From contig JBBRAB010000017.1 of the NCBI GenBank assembly GCA_038207155.1, forward strand, positions 36,246-100,245: 64,000 bases of DNA, written 5' to 3'. The position numbers and the translations under genes are program-made. Origin of the DNA: FEN-1139 sp038207155. GTDB lineage: Bacteria; Myxococcota_A; Polyangia; Polyangiales; Polyangiaceae. Positions 24,380-33,302 of this stretch are shown here, piece after piece (positions within the stretch are counted from its first letter, which is position 1; each line of letters opens with the position of its first letter). Below the pieces are notes generated by a model. It was not told where the DNA came from. It searched no databases and saw only the letters and a program-made list of their open reading frames with translations.

Positions 24380-27300
24380 GAGTAGTTGAGCTTCCAGGTG
24401 CGAAGTTGAGGCGACAGGTTACCCGCCGAGGAAGGATGAAGCTGCACCTCGAGCTCGAGATACTGGCCGATACCGGTGTCGCCGTGCAGGGCTTCGTAGA
24501 GGTTGACCGGGCAGGGCGAGGGACCGCCGAGTGAACAACGCTCGGTGTCGTTGGCGCGTGATGCCGTGATCAAATCCACGAAGGTTGCCGACGGGAGCGC
24601 CGCTTCGCTGTTGGCCGTGCGCGCGCGCATGACGATGTTCGAGTCCCCCGGGGTACGCGCATCGTAGGTGAAGAACGTCCAGATCGGACTCGCGTCGTCG
24701 GGACATTGTCCTTCGTAGACGCGCTTCACGGTGGTGCCGGTGAACGACGCGCGGCAGGGCATTTCGACCTGCAGTTCCGCGCGCGGATCGCGCTGCAGCC
24801 GCTGACAGGTGGACGGACACAGGGTCAATCGCGTTGGATTGGCCGCGTCGAAGTACCAGCCCTCGCCACAATCGCCGGCACTCGCGACTGCAGTCAAACC
24901 ATCCCGGGTAGCGCCGGACTGCAGGAGCACCGAGGTCAGACTCGGTTCCGAGAACTGTGAGTCTGGCAGTGGGAAGCTGCACTTGACGCGCTGCTCGGTG
25001 ATCGTCCCGAGGGCATCGAGCAGCTCGGTGGAAGTCCCGCCATCGAGCTGTGAAATGTGAAGACCCTGTCTCGTGCCGCCCGCCAATGCCACTTGGTCGA
25101 TCAGGTCTGGATCGCCACCGGGAAGTCCGACGACGTACGTCAACACGCCGTCATGCTCGTAGGCCTCGCGTGCTCGCGCGGCAAGCTCGTCGCTGGACGT
25201 GTTGCAACGACTCCGGATGCCCTTGGTGACCAGTACGACGGCCGTCAGCTCCTGAGGATGGGCCTGCGCCACCTGACTCCCCCACAGGAGTGCACCGTCG
25301 AGGGCGGCGTAGAGCGGCGAAGAGCCGCCGGCAGTCTTGCCGGCAACGGAGGACAGGAGTGCGGTGGCCTGCGCTCCGCTGCTGCTGCCCGAAAGAGTAC
25401 CGAGCGCAACCAGCGGTGAGGCGCAGGCGGCCTCATCACAGGCGGCGACATTGCAGCCCCAACTGGGCGTGTCATCGGGGAAGAACCGAAGCGCGACGCT
25501 CTGATCTTTGACTGTTGGGCTCGTGACGAAATCCGCTAGCGCCAGCTTAGTGCTCTCAAAGGCGGGGCCATCCATGCTGGCGGAGCGATCGATCATCAGG
25601 AGCAGATTGGAGTGGCGCGAACGGGCGATGCTCGTGATGCCAGAACAGTCTGGCGGGGCGCAGCGGTTGCCAGTGGCAGACATGCCCCAGTTGTCACTGA
25701 CGACGCACTCGCCGGCTTGGCTCGCCGAGTTGACGAAGATGTCGACGGCTGTGGTCGTCGTGATACAGCCGTCGAGTGAGATGCAGCTGCCCGGCGGTAT
25801 CGTCGCCGTGGTCGTGCAGTGCCGGGTGGCCTGGCTGGCGTCGGGATTGGCGCGACCGAACTCGCCGGAGCCCGCAGCAAACAGCATCACGTCAAGGCCC
25901 GCGGGTGCAGGCACCGTTCCGTGGTTGCAGAGCGGCAGGGTCGTCTCACAGGGCACACCCACCGCGACGTCCCAGCTCGCGCACGCGCTGGTCTGTCCAG
26001 GGAGCCAGGGTTGGCAGACGCCTTCTTCCGGGACGTCGTCCTGCGGTGAGCAGCTGGCCTGGCAACTCGTTGCCACCGCAGCCACGCAGGTTTGAGTCCA
26101 TTGGCGCGCGCCGACCGCAGGTCCCTCACACCAAGAGGGCAACGTGTCGCCGCAGTACTGGTCGTTCCAGTGCCCTCCGGCGTAGCGCTCACCGCAGTGC
26201 TCGCGTCCCGCCTGATTATTGGGCTCGCCGTAGTTCCAATCAAAGTACCAAGGCGGCGAGCCGTCGACCCAGCGAAAGTCTCCGCTGCCCGTGTCGTCAC
26301 GTAGCCCCATCCAAATCGCCGACGTCTCGTGCTGGCCGACGAAGCGATCCTCTTGCGGCGAGTTGGGCGTGACCAGATCCCAGTCCGCACCGCGGGCTTG
26401 GCAGGCAGCGCGCGCCCCGTCCCAACTATTGGCGCTGGTCTGTCGAAAGTAACAGCGATCTCGATCGGGACCGAGCAGCTCGTCGGGGGCGCAGGGGCAG
26501 GTGCGTCCGCAGCTGGTCTGCACCATCGCGACGCAGGTCGAGTCCCAGCTGCCGTTGCAACAGCTGGGTCGAGCCGCACAGATCGTGGCCGCGCAACTGT
26601 CACAACTCCCCGCAAGCGGCACGCCGGTCTCGCAGAGCTCGTGCTCGCAGGTGTCGGGGCGCTCGGTGCAACACTCGGGATGGCTGGCGCAAACCTTAGC
26701 GACGCAGGGATCGCAGCCCTGAGCGAGCGGTCCGCCCGCGCGGCACTTGGAGTGGCCGCAACCGGGTTGCGTCGCAACCTCAGCGCAATGGTGGTTCATC
26801 TGGCACTGCTCGCCGAGCTGGCAAGGTTGTCCCAGAGCCCGCGCTAGGCGCGACGGCGGGAAGTCCTCGAGTGCGCCGCCGGGCCAGGGGGCGGCCAGGC
26901 CCCCGTCAGCCACAAGTCCGCCTGCGGGCTCCTCGGAGACGAGGTGACAGGTGGGATCGCAAGGCATCGAGGGCCCGCAGGGTTGCCCCGGCACGAAGGC
27001 GGCACCCGGGCGCAGCGGACTGAGCCCAGCCGTGAGGTTGACGCCCGCTGGTTTTCCGTCTCCCGGTTGCGCTTCGCAGGCCGACCAGCGTCCCGCATTA
27101 CAATGCTGTTTGCCCTGAAAGCAGCTGAGCACAGCGCCCTGTCGCGGAAGCTGTTCGTGACAATCGCGCACGCTCCCTTCCTGGCAGCGCAGGTCTCCGT
27201 TGAGCAGGGCGGCTGGCTCCCCTTGGCCGCTGCGCGTTGGCGCAAGGGCTTCGCGGGACTCAGTCTCGCAGCCCAGAGTGAGGCCACAGAGCGCCAGTAC

Positions 27301-27417
27301 CCATGGAACCTGGGCGCGTGATGCTCGCCAGAGCCGCTGCAGAGTCGTGCCCTCGACGGCAGCAGGGCGTACCGGCGAGAGTCGGAACTCGTGCTCGCAG
27401 CTGGAAGGGCGGTTCAT
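24361..27417 (-). CDS. lipoprotein with C-type lectin and von Willebrand A domains
   Basis: About 1018 residues from ATG 27417. The frame extends to 27576, but the longer N-terminus is Arg/Pro-rich and lacks signal features. A lipoprotein signal ends at TLGC (Cys50). Cys-rich segments (100-310) with repeated CxxC-like spacings precede a C-type lectin domain (about 309-431) with EPN (398-400) and WND (417-419), the calcium and mannose-type motifs. A von Willebrand A domain starts near 603 with MIDAS DRSAS (610-614). A C-terminal beta domain ends PQLRTWKLNY. It should act on the cell surface, likely in adhesion or carbohydrate recognition. Confidence 0.88.
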   Translation of the reverse strand: MNRPSSCEHEFRLSPVRPAAVEGTTLQRLWRASRAQVPWVLALCGLTLGCETESREALAPTRSGQGEPAALLNGDLRCQEGSVRDCHEQLPRQGAVLSCFQGKQHCNAGRWSACEAQPGDGKPAGVNLTAGLSPLRPGAAFVPGQPCGPSMPCDPTCHLVSEEPAGGLVADGGLAAPWPGGALEDFPPSRLARALGQPCQLGEQCQMNHHCAEVATQPGCGHSKCRAGGPLAQGCDPCVAKVCASHPECCTERPDTCEHELCETGVPLAGSCDSCAATICAARPSCCNGSWDSTCVAMVQTSCGRTCPCAPDELLGPDRDRCYFRQTSANSWDGARAACQARGADWDLVTPNSPQEDRFVGQHETSAIWMGLRDDTGSGDFRWVDGSPPWYFDWNYGEPNNQAGREHCGERYAGGHWNDQYCGDTLPSWCEGPAVGARQWTQTCVAAVATSCQASCSPQDDVPEEGVCQPWLPGQTSACASWDVAVGVPCETTLPLCNHGTVPAPAGLDVMLFAAGSGEFGRANPDASQATRHCTTTATIPPGSCISLDGCITTTTAVDIFVNSASQAGECVVSDNWGMSATGNRCAPPDCSGITSIARSRHSNLLLMIDRSASMDGPAFESTKLALADFVTSPTVKDQSVALRFFPDDTPSWGCNVAACDEAACASPLVALGTLSGSSSGAQATALLSSVAGKTAGGSSPLYAALDGALLWGSQVAQAHPQELTAVVLVTKGIRSRCNTSSDELAARAREAYEHDGVLTYVVGLPGGDPDLIDQVALAGGTRQGLHISQLDGGTSTELLDALGTITEQRVKCSFPLPDSQFSEPSLTSVLLQSGATRDGLTAVASAGDCGEGWYFDAANPTRLTLCPSTCQRLQRDPRAELQVEMPCRASFTGTTVKRVYEGQCPDDASPIWTFFTYDARTPGDSNIVMRARTANSEAALPSATFVDLITASRANDTERCSLGGPSPCPVNLYEALHGDTGIGQYLELEVQLHPSSAGNLSPQLRTWKLNYSCPASK

Positions 27418-27834
27418 GGGGCTCGTCTCAGTGGTGGTGCCGTGACGTCGAGTGGACCTCACCCGCAAAGTCGGGGAAGGCTCCGGAGTGTTTCCGCTCC
27501 GACGCACCCCGGGGCCAGAGGTGCGCGGGTAGCCTAGCCGTAAGTCCCTCAGAGGAAAGATAGGGAAAGCCCCCATTATTCAGTTCCTTCCCGGGGCGAC
27601 ACTCAGTCCGTCGCCCGGAGTTCTGCTGCCGGCAGAATTCGAGCGTCCGCCCGCTAACCAGCCCCCAGAACTTGGGCAAAGAGCCAAGGGGGCGGGCGCA
27701 GGTCGGTGGGTCGAACTCTGGTTCCCCAGGTGACAGCTCTGCGGAGCGGCCGTGAAATCCCCGCTTCGCAGACGAATTGGCGCTCGGCTCTCGGGAGGGC
27801 TCGATTGGGCCTTGTGGCCGCGCCAGCTTGTCAC
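27418..27834. other. intergenic region with a 9-bp inverted repeat
   Basis: About 420 bp without a convincing gene, upstream of the lectin/VWA gene and downstream of the HD-GYP gene (both minus). An inverted repeat lies at 27618-27640: GAGTTCTGC and GCAGAATTC arms around TGCCG, one G-T pair. It may be a terminator for the phoH/HD-GYP operon or an operator for the lectin gene; no T-tract is present. Confidence 0.45.
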
Positions 27835-29778
27835 CTAGCCCGTGCTCAGGCCCTGCCAGACACGCGCCTCGGAAAACAGCCGCACGAGCTCTCCGTCGAC
27901 GTGGCCGTCGCGTACTTCGAAGCCGAGGATGTCGAGCGCCTTCTCAACGGGCACCGCGCGCTTGTAGGGGCGATCGCTAGCCGTCAGTGCATCGAAAATA
28001 TCGGCGATGCTCATGATCTTGGCCTGCAGGGGGATGGCATCGGCGTGCAAACGGTTGGGGTAGCCCGTCGCGTTGAGTCGCTCATGATGCGCTCCAGCGA
28101 TCGACGGCACCTTGGCGAAGGTGCGGCCCCAGGGGATGCGCGAGAGAAAGCGGAACGTGTGGCTCACGTGGCTGCGGATCTCGTCGAGCTCAGTCGCCGA
28201 CAGCGAGCCACGCATCACGCTGAGGCTCACCACCTCTTCCGGCGTGAGCAGGGGTTGCGGCTCGCCGTGGAGCGTCACAAATGAGCGCCGACCGAGCTCC
28301 TCGATGCGCTGAAAGTCTCCCGCTTTGAGGACAGTGGGCTCGTTGGCGGCGAGGATCGTCTCCCAGGCGTCGTCAAGCTCCAGCTGTTGACGAGCCAGCT
28401 CTTCGTCAAGTGCCAGCAGCTCTGCGGTCGGTCCGCCACGCTCGAGCACGCGCAGCTTGCGCGCCAGGATCTCGGCTTCACGCGAGCGCACGATGTAGTC
28501 CAGCCTGAGGCGAACGCGCTGCAGCTCATCGGGGTAAAGCTTTTTGGCCTTCACGAGCACATGCTCGCGCACGCCGATCTTACCAAAGTCGTGCAGCAGT
28601 GAGGCGTACTCGAGTTCGCGCAGCTCGTCGGGGCGCCAGAGCACGTCGCGGTACGGTCCGACGTCGGCGCGCTCGACGGTTTGCGCCAGTTTCACCGTCA
28701 GCTCGGCAACGCGACGGGAATGACCGCTGGTGGTCGGATCGCGCGCCTCGATCGCGTCGACTGACGCGCGCACAAATCCGTCAAAGAGTCCGCTGATCTC
28801 AGCGTACAGCAGCGCGTTCTCCAGCGCGATCCCGGCCTGCCCGGCCAGGGTCGTGAGCAGCTGCTCGCTGCGGTCGTCGAACGGAATGACCTTATGCTCG
28901 AAATCTTCCGCGCTGCGCAGCCGTTGCTTGGGGTTGCGCTTCTTGTTGATCAGCTGGATGACGCCAATCACCTCGCCGCGACTGGAAGCGAGCGGGACGC
29001 ACAGCATGCTGCGAGTGCGGTAGCCGGTGCGGACGTCAAAGGAGCGATCAAATCCGAACGGCGAGGCGACGGGCAGATCGTAGACATCGTCGATCCTCAC
29101 CGTCTGCTGCTCGAGCGCGACCCAGCCCGCCATGCTGCGCGAGCTGATCGGCATCGAGAACTCGCTCCAGTCAAACTCGAGCGAATCATTCTGGGTCAGC
29201 TTGAAGCGCAGCTGTCGGCGCGCCAGATCGGGGGCCTCTCCCTCGACGACGTACAGGCTGCCGGCATCGGCACCGGTGATGAAGCGACTCTTTTCGAGGA
29301 TCAGCCCGAGCAGCTTTTCGATATTGCGCTCGGTCGTCAGTGCGCGCGAGATTTCAAGGATCTCTCCGAGCTCATACTCAAAGCGAGTCAGCGAACGACC
29401 GCGGCTCTCACTGCGGGCGTGCGAGGCCGAGTACTCGAAGGACTGTTCTACCGCGACGAGTAATTCGGACGCCGTGGGGAACTCGGGCAGCAAGGCCGCG
29501 AGTCCCGTATTTCTTGCGGCGTCGAGCTCAGTTGGCTCAAGGGGGCCGAGCAGGATCAGGCGGGGGCAGCTGGCGCTGTCGTCGAACCAGGGAGAGAGAA
29601 CGTCTGGCACCCGACCAAACAGTTCACTCGTGCTCAGGTAAACGCGCAGCGCGCCGCGATGCACGGCGAGCAGCGCGGGATGGGGGCGCGAGACAATGCC
29701 GTCGCTCAGCACCGAGCGCAGACTCGTCCAGGCGGCGTCCAGCGGAGCGAGGCTACTGGGATGGGAGATGGGGCTCAT
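27835..29778 (-). CDS. GAF/HD-GYP domain protein (c-di-GMP phosphodiesterase-like)
   Basis: 647 residues. The N-terminal 120 residues resemble a receiver-like fold without clear phospho-acceptor context. A coiled-coil joins to a GAF domain (about 145-325). The HD-GYP domain has LLHDFGKIG (His396, Asp397) and HHERLNATGYP (564-574), the residues needed for c-di-GMP hydrolysis. Between the HD and HHE parts a roughly 100-residue charged helical insertion (410-515) is unusual. ATGA overlap with phoH makes it a coupled second gene. Confidence 0.9.
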   Translation of the reverse strand: MSPISHPSSLAPLDAAWTSLRSVLSDGIVSRPHPALLAVHRGALRVYLSTSELFGRVPDVLSPWFDDSASCPRLILLGPLEPTELDAARNTGLAALLPEFPTASELLVAVEQSFEYSASHARSESRGRSLTRFEYELGEILEISRALTTERNIEKLLGLILEKSRFITGADAGSLYVVEGEAPDLARRQLRFKLTQNDSLEFDWSEFSMPISSRSMAGWVALEQQTVRIDDVYDLPVASPFGFDRSFDVRTGYRTRSMLCVPLASSRGEVIGVIQLINKKRNPKQRLRSAEDFEHKVIPFDDRSEQLLTTLAGQAGIALENALLYAEISGLFDGFVRASVDAIEARDPTTSGHSRRVAELTVKLAQTVERADVGPYRDVLWRPDELRELEYASLLHDFGKIGVREHVLVKAKKLYPDELQRVRLRLDYIVRSREAEILARKLRVLERGGPTAELLALDEELARQQLELDDAWETILAANEPTVLKAGDFQRIEELGRRSFVTLHGEPQPLLTPEEVVSLSVMRGSLSATELDEIRSHVSHTFRFLSRIPWGRTFAKVPSIAGAHHERLNATGYPNRLHADAIPLQAKIMSIADIFDALTASDRPYKRAVPVEKALDILGFEVRDGHVDGELVRLFSEARVWQGLSTG

Positions 29779-30824
29779 GGAGTTTCCTTCTCGTGCGCCC
29801 GTTCGCTGGCGCGTCGGCGACTCGCTTGTTCCGCGGCGTGTCGCTGATTGGCGAGCTCAGCGTCGCGTTGCTCGTACGCTCCGATGATCCGCTGCACCAA
29901 GGGGTGTCGCACCACATCGATCTTACCAAAAGTTTGAAATGCGATGCCCTCGATGCCCTCGAGTAGCTCGCGGGCTTCTTGCAGACCGCTGCGCGTTCCA
30001 TACGGCAAGTCACTCTGCGTGAGGTCGCCAGTGACGACCGTCGTTGAGCCGAATCCGATGCGAGTCAGGAACATGCGCATCTGTTCGGGGGTGGCGTTCT
30101 GTGCTTCGTCGAGGATGACGAACGCATCGCTCAGGGTACGACCGCGCATGAACGCCAGGGGCGCGACCTCGATCTGCCCGCGCTGGCGCAGTTGCTCCAC
30201 CTTCTCGACGTCCATCATGTCGTTGAGGGCGTCGTACAGCGGACGGAGATAGGGGTTCACCTTCTCAGCGAGATCCCCCGGGAGAAAACCGAGCTTTTCC
30301 CCCGCCTCAACGGCGGGCCGCGTCAGGACGATGCGCTTGACCCGCTTGGCGAGCAGCGCGTTGGCAGCCATCGCCATGGCCAGGTACGTCTTTCCCGTCC
30401 CCGCGGGACCCAGGCCAAAAGTCAGATCGTGGCGGCGAATGGCTGCAATGTACGCGCGCTGCCCGGCGGTCTTCGGCACGATTGGGCGCCGCTTCGGACC
30501 GACCTGAATCACCTCGTCGAGCAGCGAGACCACTGTGGCCTCGGGGCTAAGAGCCAGCTCCTCGAGCACGCGGGCCACGTCGCGCAACTCGAGAGCGTGA
30601 CCGCGCGCAGCCATCGAGGCCGCTTCGCGTAGGAAGCGATGGACGGCTTCGACCTGAGGCGACTCGCCGGCCAGGTGAATCGTGTTGCCGCGCAGGTTGA
30701 CGTCGACCCCCGTGACGCGGGCCACCTCGGCAAATACCTCGCTACCCGGGCCAGCCAGCGTCAGCAGGGTCGCCGTGTCTTCGACCTCGAGACTCAGACG
30801 GCTCGGTCCGAAACTGCTCTGCAC
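29775..30824 (-). CDS. PhoH-like ATPase
   Basis: 349 residues. N-terminal KH-like region, then an ATPase with Walker A GPAGTGKT (139-146), the LTRPAVEAGEKLGFLPGD motif, Walker B VILDEAQNA and VTGDLTQSDLP. This is the YbeZ/PhoH1 type, linked in other bacteria to YbeY and 16S rRNA processing. Here the usual downstream partners (7TM-HD, ybeY) are missing and an HD-GYP protein overlaps it instead. Divergent from the penicillin-binding gene (169-bp gap). Confidence 0.93.
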   Translation of the reverse strand: MQSSFGPSRLSLEVEDTATLLTLAGPGSEVFAEVARVTGVDVNLRGNTIHLAGESPQVEAVHRFLREAASMAARGHALELRDVARVLEELALSPEATVVSLLDEVIQVGPKRRPIVPKTAGQRAYIAAIRRHDLTFGLGPAGTGKTYLAMAMAANALLAKRVKRIVLTRPAVEAGEKLGFLPGDLAEKVNPYLRPLYDALNDMMDVEKVEQLRQRGQIEVAPLAFMRGRTLSDAFVILDEAQNATPEQMRMFLTRIGFGSTTVVTGDLTQSDLPYGTRSGLQEARELLEGIEGIAFQTFGKIDVVRHPLVQRIIGAYEQRDAELANQRHAAEQASRRRASERAHEKETP

Positions 30825-30993
30825 CCGATAGGCTCCTTGTGGGGACTGGACCAGCGGAGGCTGGTGATCCGCGCGAGCATAACCCCAGCCCTACAAGTAC
30901 GCACCTGCGGCGGCTGTCGCCCCCAGCCAACCCCGTGCGAGCTTCCCCTTTGTTGGCCCTCAGCCGGCCCTCTAGGTACTCACCAAACCACGC

Positions 30994-32241
30994 ATGTTGA
31001 CCTGGTCTCGCTGGATAGGCGTTGGGGCTGCCCTAGGCACCATTTTCGCGCTCATTCCCATTGTTCGGGGGAATGTGCGGCTGGAAAATGGCGCGGGACC
31101 GCTCGGTAAGCTTCAGCAGCAGGCGCTAGGCAAGTCGGCCGCACCCGATTTTGCGGGTCTCGATCTGCTGCACCTGGAGCACCGCCCCCAGCGGGTGCTC
31201 GCGCCGCTCTCGAATGGTCGGCATGCCGAGCTGACCCTGGATCCGCAGGTTCAGGCGGTCGCCGAGGGACAGCTACGTCGCTACAAGATGCCGGAAGCTG
31301 GGCTTGTCCTGCTCGACGTCAAGACCGGGCGCATCCTGGCCTACGCGAGTCAGGTCAGCCAGGGGGCTCCGTTTGACGTCAATCTGCGTGCCGAACCCCC
31401 GGCTGCCAGTGTTTTCAAGGTGATCACGGGTGCGACCCTGATCGAGCGCGCCGGTCTGAACGCCGGCACCGAGCAGTGCTACCACGGCGGCAAGAGCCGG
31501 ATTTCGGCCGACGAACTGCGCGAGGACGCCGCCAGGGACCGCTGGTGCGCCACCCTTGGTCAGGCCATGGGGCGCAGCATCAACGTCGTCTTCGGCCGGC
31601 TCGCACAGAAGCACCTCAAGCCGACCGACGTCTCTGCGATGGCCGGAGCTTTTGGTCTCGGCGCTCCGGTGCCCTTTGCGGTCGCCAACGACGCGACCAA
31701 GGTCGACATTCCCGCAGATCCGATCGAGTTCGCGCGAGCTTCGGCCGGCTTCTGGCACACCACACTCTCACCCCTGGCAGCCGTCGGCATCGCCCAAACC
31801 GTTGCAAGTGGGGGAGTCACCCTCCAGCCCCGCATCGTCGACCGCATCCTGGACCCCCAGGGCAAGACCCAATGGGAAGAAGAGAGCCGACCGAAGGCCC
31901 TGCGACGGGCAATTCAGCCGGCGACGGCTGCGGAGCTCACTCGCATGATGCTCCAGACGGTCAGCGAGGGCTCGGCCCGGTCGGCCTTCCACGACGGTCA
32001 TGGTGAGGCCTACCTCCCGGGGATAGAGGTCGCGGGCAAGACGGGTACGCTCACTCGGGTCGAGGGCGAGCGCTACTACACCTGGTTTGTTGGTTTTGCT
32101 CCCGCGAATCAGCCGGAGGTCGCCGTCGCCTCACTCGTGGTCAACAATCCCAGTTGGCAGATCAAGGCGCCCACCTTGGCGCGCAATCTGCTCCGCGCCT
32201 ACTTTGCCAAGGCGGGACGCCAAGGCGTCACCCTGCCCTAG
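30994..32241 (+). CDS. compact penicillin-binding transpeptidase
   Basis: 415 residues. One N-terminal membrane segment (7-24), then a transpeptidase domain with SVFK (Ser139-Lys142), SIN (195-197) and KTG (348-350). It should cross-link peptidoglycan stems or act in a related acylation at the outer face of the inner membrane. It lacks the N-terminal dimerisation/pedestal domain of FtsI or PBP2, which are about 600 residues. The neighbours give no clear pathway. The start has no clear ribosome site. Confidence 0.88.
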   Translation: MLTWSRWIGVGAALGTIFALIPIVRGNVRLENGAGPLGKLQQQALGKSAAPDFAGLDLLHLEHRPQRVLAPLSNGRHAELTLDPQVQAVAEGQLRRYKMPEAGLVLLDVKTGRILAYASQVSQGAPFDVNLRAEPPAASVFKVITGATLIERAGLNAGTEQCYHGGKSRISADELREDAARDRWCATLGQAMGRSINVVFGRLAQKHLKPTDVSAMAGAFGLGAPVPFAVANDATKVDIPADPIEFARASAGFWHTTLSPLAAVGIAQTVASGGVTLQPRIVDRILDPQGKTQWEEESRPKALRRAIQPATAAELTRMMLQTVSEGSARSAFHDGHGEAYLPGIEVAGKTGTLTRVEGERYYTWFVGFAPANQPEVAVASLVVNNPSWQIKAPTLARNLLRAYFAKAGRQGVTLP

Positions 32242-32397
32242 CCGGTTGCTCCAGCGCGCTCAGAGTATCGGTTCCGAGTCAGCGGGTCTAAAGGTAATCC
32301 GCCACCCTGCCGTTCACTATCCTAGGACTCCTGAGTCCGAGGCCGGGCCGAACAATGGGTTGGTGCGGTAACGGAACTCCTCTGCTAGGATAAGGTC

Positions 32398-32649
32398 GTG
32401 CAGGTCACGCTGCGGAAACTCGGAAAAGGCTCAAGAGCGGTCAACGGCCGCTTAGTGCGCGCGCCGCGCAAGGGCTCCGTCGTGGTGATCGAGTTCTCCG
32501 ACGGCATGCACGAGTACGTGACGACGCCTGTTCGTCGCGTTTTGCGCCTGGCTGCGCGCGACGTCTTCTACATTGAGACAGTCAACAGTCGCTATCGTCT
32601 CGAGGTGCGTGATCGTGAACACGCGCTCGATGACGCCTCGAGCGGCTGA
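32398..32649 (+). CDS. small uncharacterised basic beta-rich protein
   Basis: 83 residues from GTG 32398. VVVIEFSDGMHEYVTTPVRR and VFYIETVNSRYRLEVRD show a regular beta-strand pattern, and the frame has normal high-GC third positions. No family recognised. A 6-bp inverted repeat GGACTC-CT-GAGTCC lies 60 bp upstream (32325-32338), and CTAGGATAAGG precedes the start. Confidence 0.6.
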   Translation: MQVTLRKLGKGSRAVNGRLVRAPRKGSVVVIEFSDGMHEYVTTPVRRVLRLAARDVFYIETVNSRYRLEVRDREHALDDASSG

Positions 32650-32992
32650 GGTTTCGCCGCGCCCTCCCGGCGCGTCACGGCGCTCTGCCACGGCGCTCCC
32701 GGCGCGTCACGGCACTCTGCCACGGCGCTCCCGGCGCGTCACGGCGCTCTGCCACGCGGCGGCTTGGTGCGTGGGAAACGGCCCTGGCTGGCGGCGCGAG
32801 CGGCGAGGTCCGCACCCGCGGCACCCCCGGCGAGTGGGCCGCCCAGGGGACGAAAGGCCGCGATCTATCCGGGGTTGCTGGGGGCCCTGGCCTCCAAAAG
32901 TCCTTTTTCTGGCACTAGCTCCCGAAACGCAGTATGTCCCCGACCCCGCAAAGGTGGCTGAACGCCTCCTGCATCACTACTGAGAGACGACG
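32650..32992. other. intergenic region containing a minisatellite
   Basis: Apart from the 32-bp repeat, this 343-bp stretch holds only Arg/Pro-rich frames of doubtful status. One plus-strand frame at 32764-32961 (65 residues) could be a small gene but has no distinguishing motif. Confidence 0.4.
32659..32754. repeat. 32-bp tandem repeat, three copies
   Basis: Units at 32659-32690, 32691-32722 and 32723-32754. Copies 2 and 3 differ at one base; copy 1 differs at its first few bases. The unit contains its own short inverted motifs (GGCGC / GCGCC). The 32-bp length would shift any reading frame, so the repeat is not coding. Confidence 0.92.
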
Positions 32993-33154
32993 ATGGGAAA
33001 TTTCGACCGACGCAATTCTTCGAAGATGAAACGTCGCCGCGGCCAAGAAGCAAAGAAAGCTCGCCTCAAGCGCCACGCTGAAGCGACTCGCAAGGCCCGC
33101 GCGGCAGCCACGCCCGCCAAGAAGAAGTCCTCGAAGTCCTCGAGCGCCAGCTGA
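32993..33154 (+). CDS. 53-residue Lys/Arg-rich protein
   Basis: The frame reads MGNFDRRNSSKMKRRRGQ and onward, ending KSSSAS, after GAGAG six bases upstream of ATG. About one third of residues are Lys or Arg, with Ala, like nucleoid- or ribosome-associated small proteins. No homology claim is made. It is short but has a good ribosome site and lies free of other genes. Confidence 0.6.
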   Translation: MGNFDRRNSSKMKRRRGQEAKKARLKRHAEATRKARAAATPAKKKSSKSSSAS

Positions 33155-33302
33155 GGCGGTGAGGTTCAGCGCGTCCCGCTGACCCTTACTGCGAAATAGC
33201 CCGTGTCGGCGCAAGCAGCGCTTGATGCGGGCTTTGTTGCGTCTTGCGTCATCCGCAGCGCCCCGACTGACCTTGGCGCAGCCGGAGCAGTGGCTCGCGT
33301 GA

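Noticed and set aside
32659..32754. CRISPR-like array or protein repeat
   Set aside because: Three head-to-tail units without spacers; 32 bp breaks any frame.
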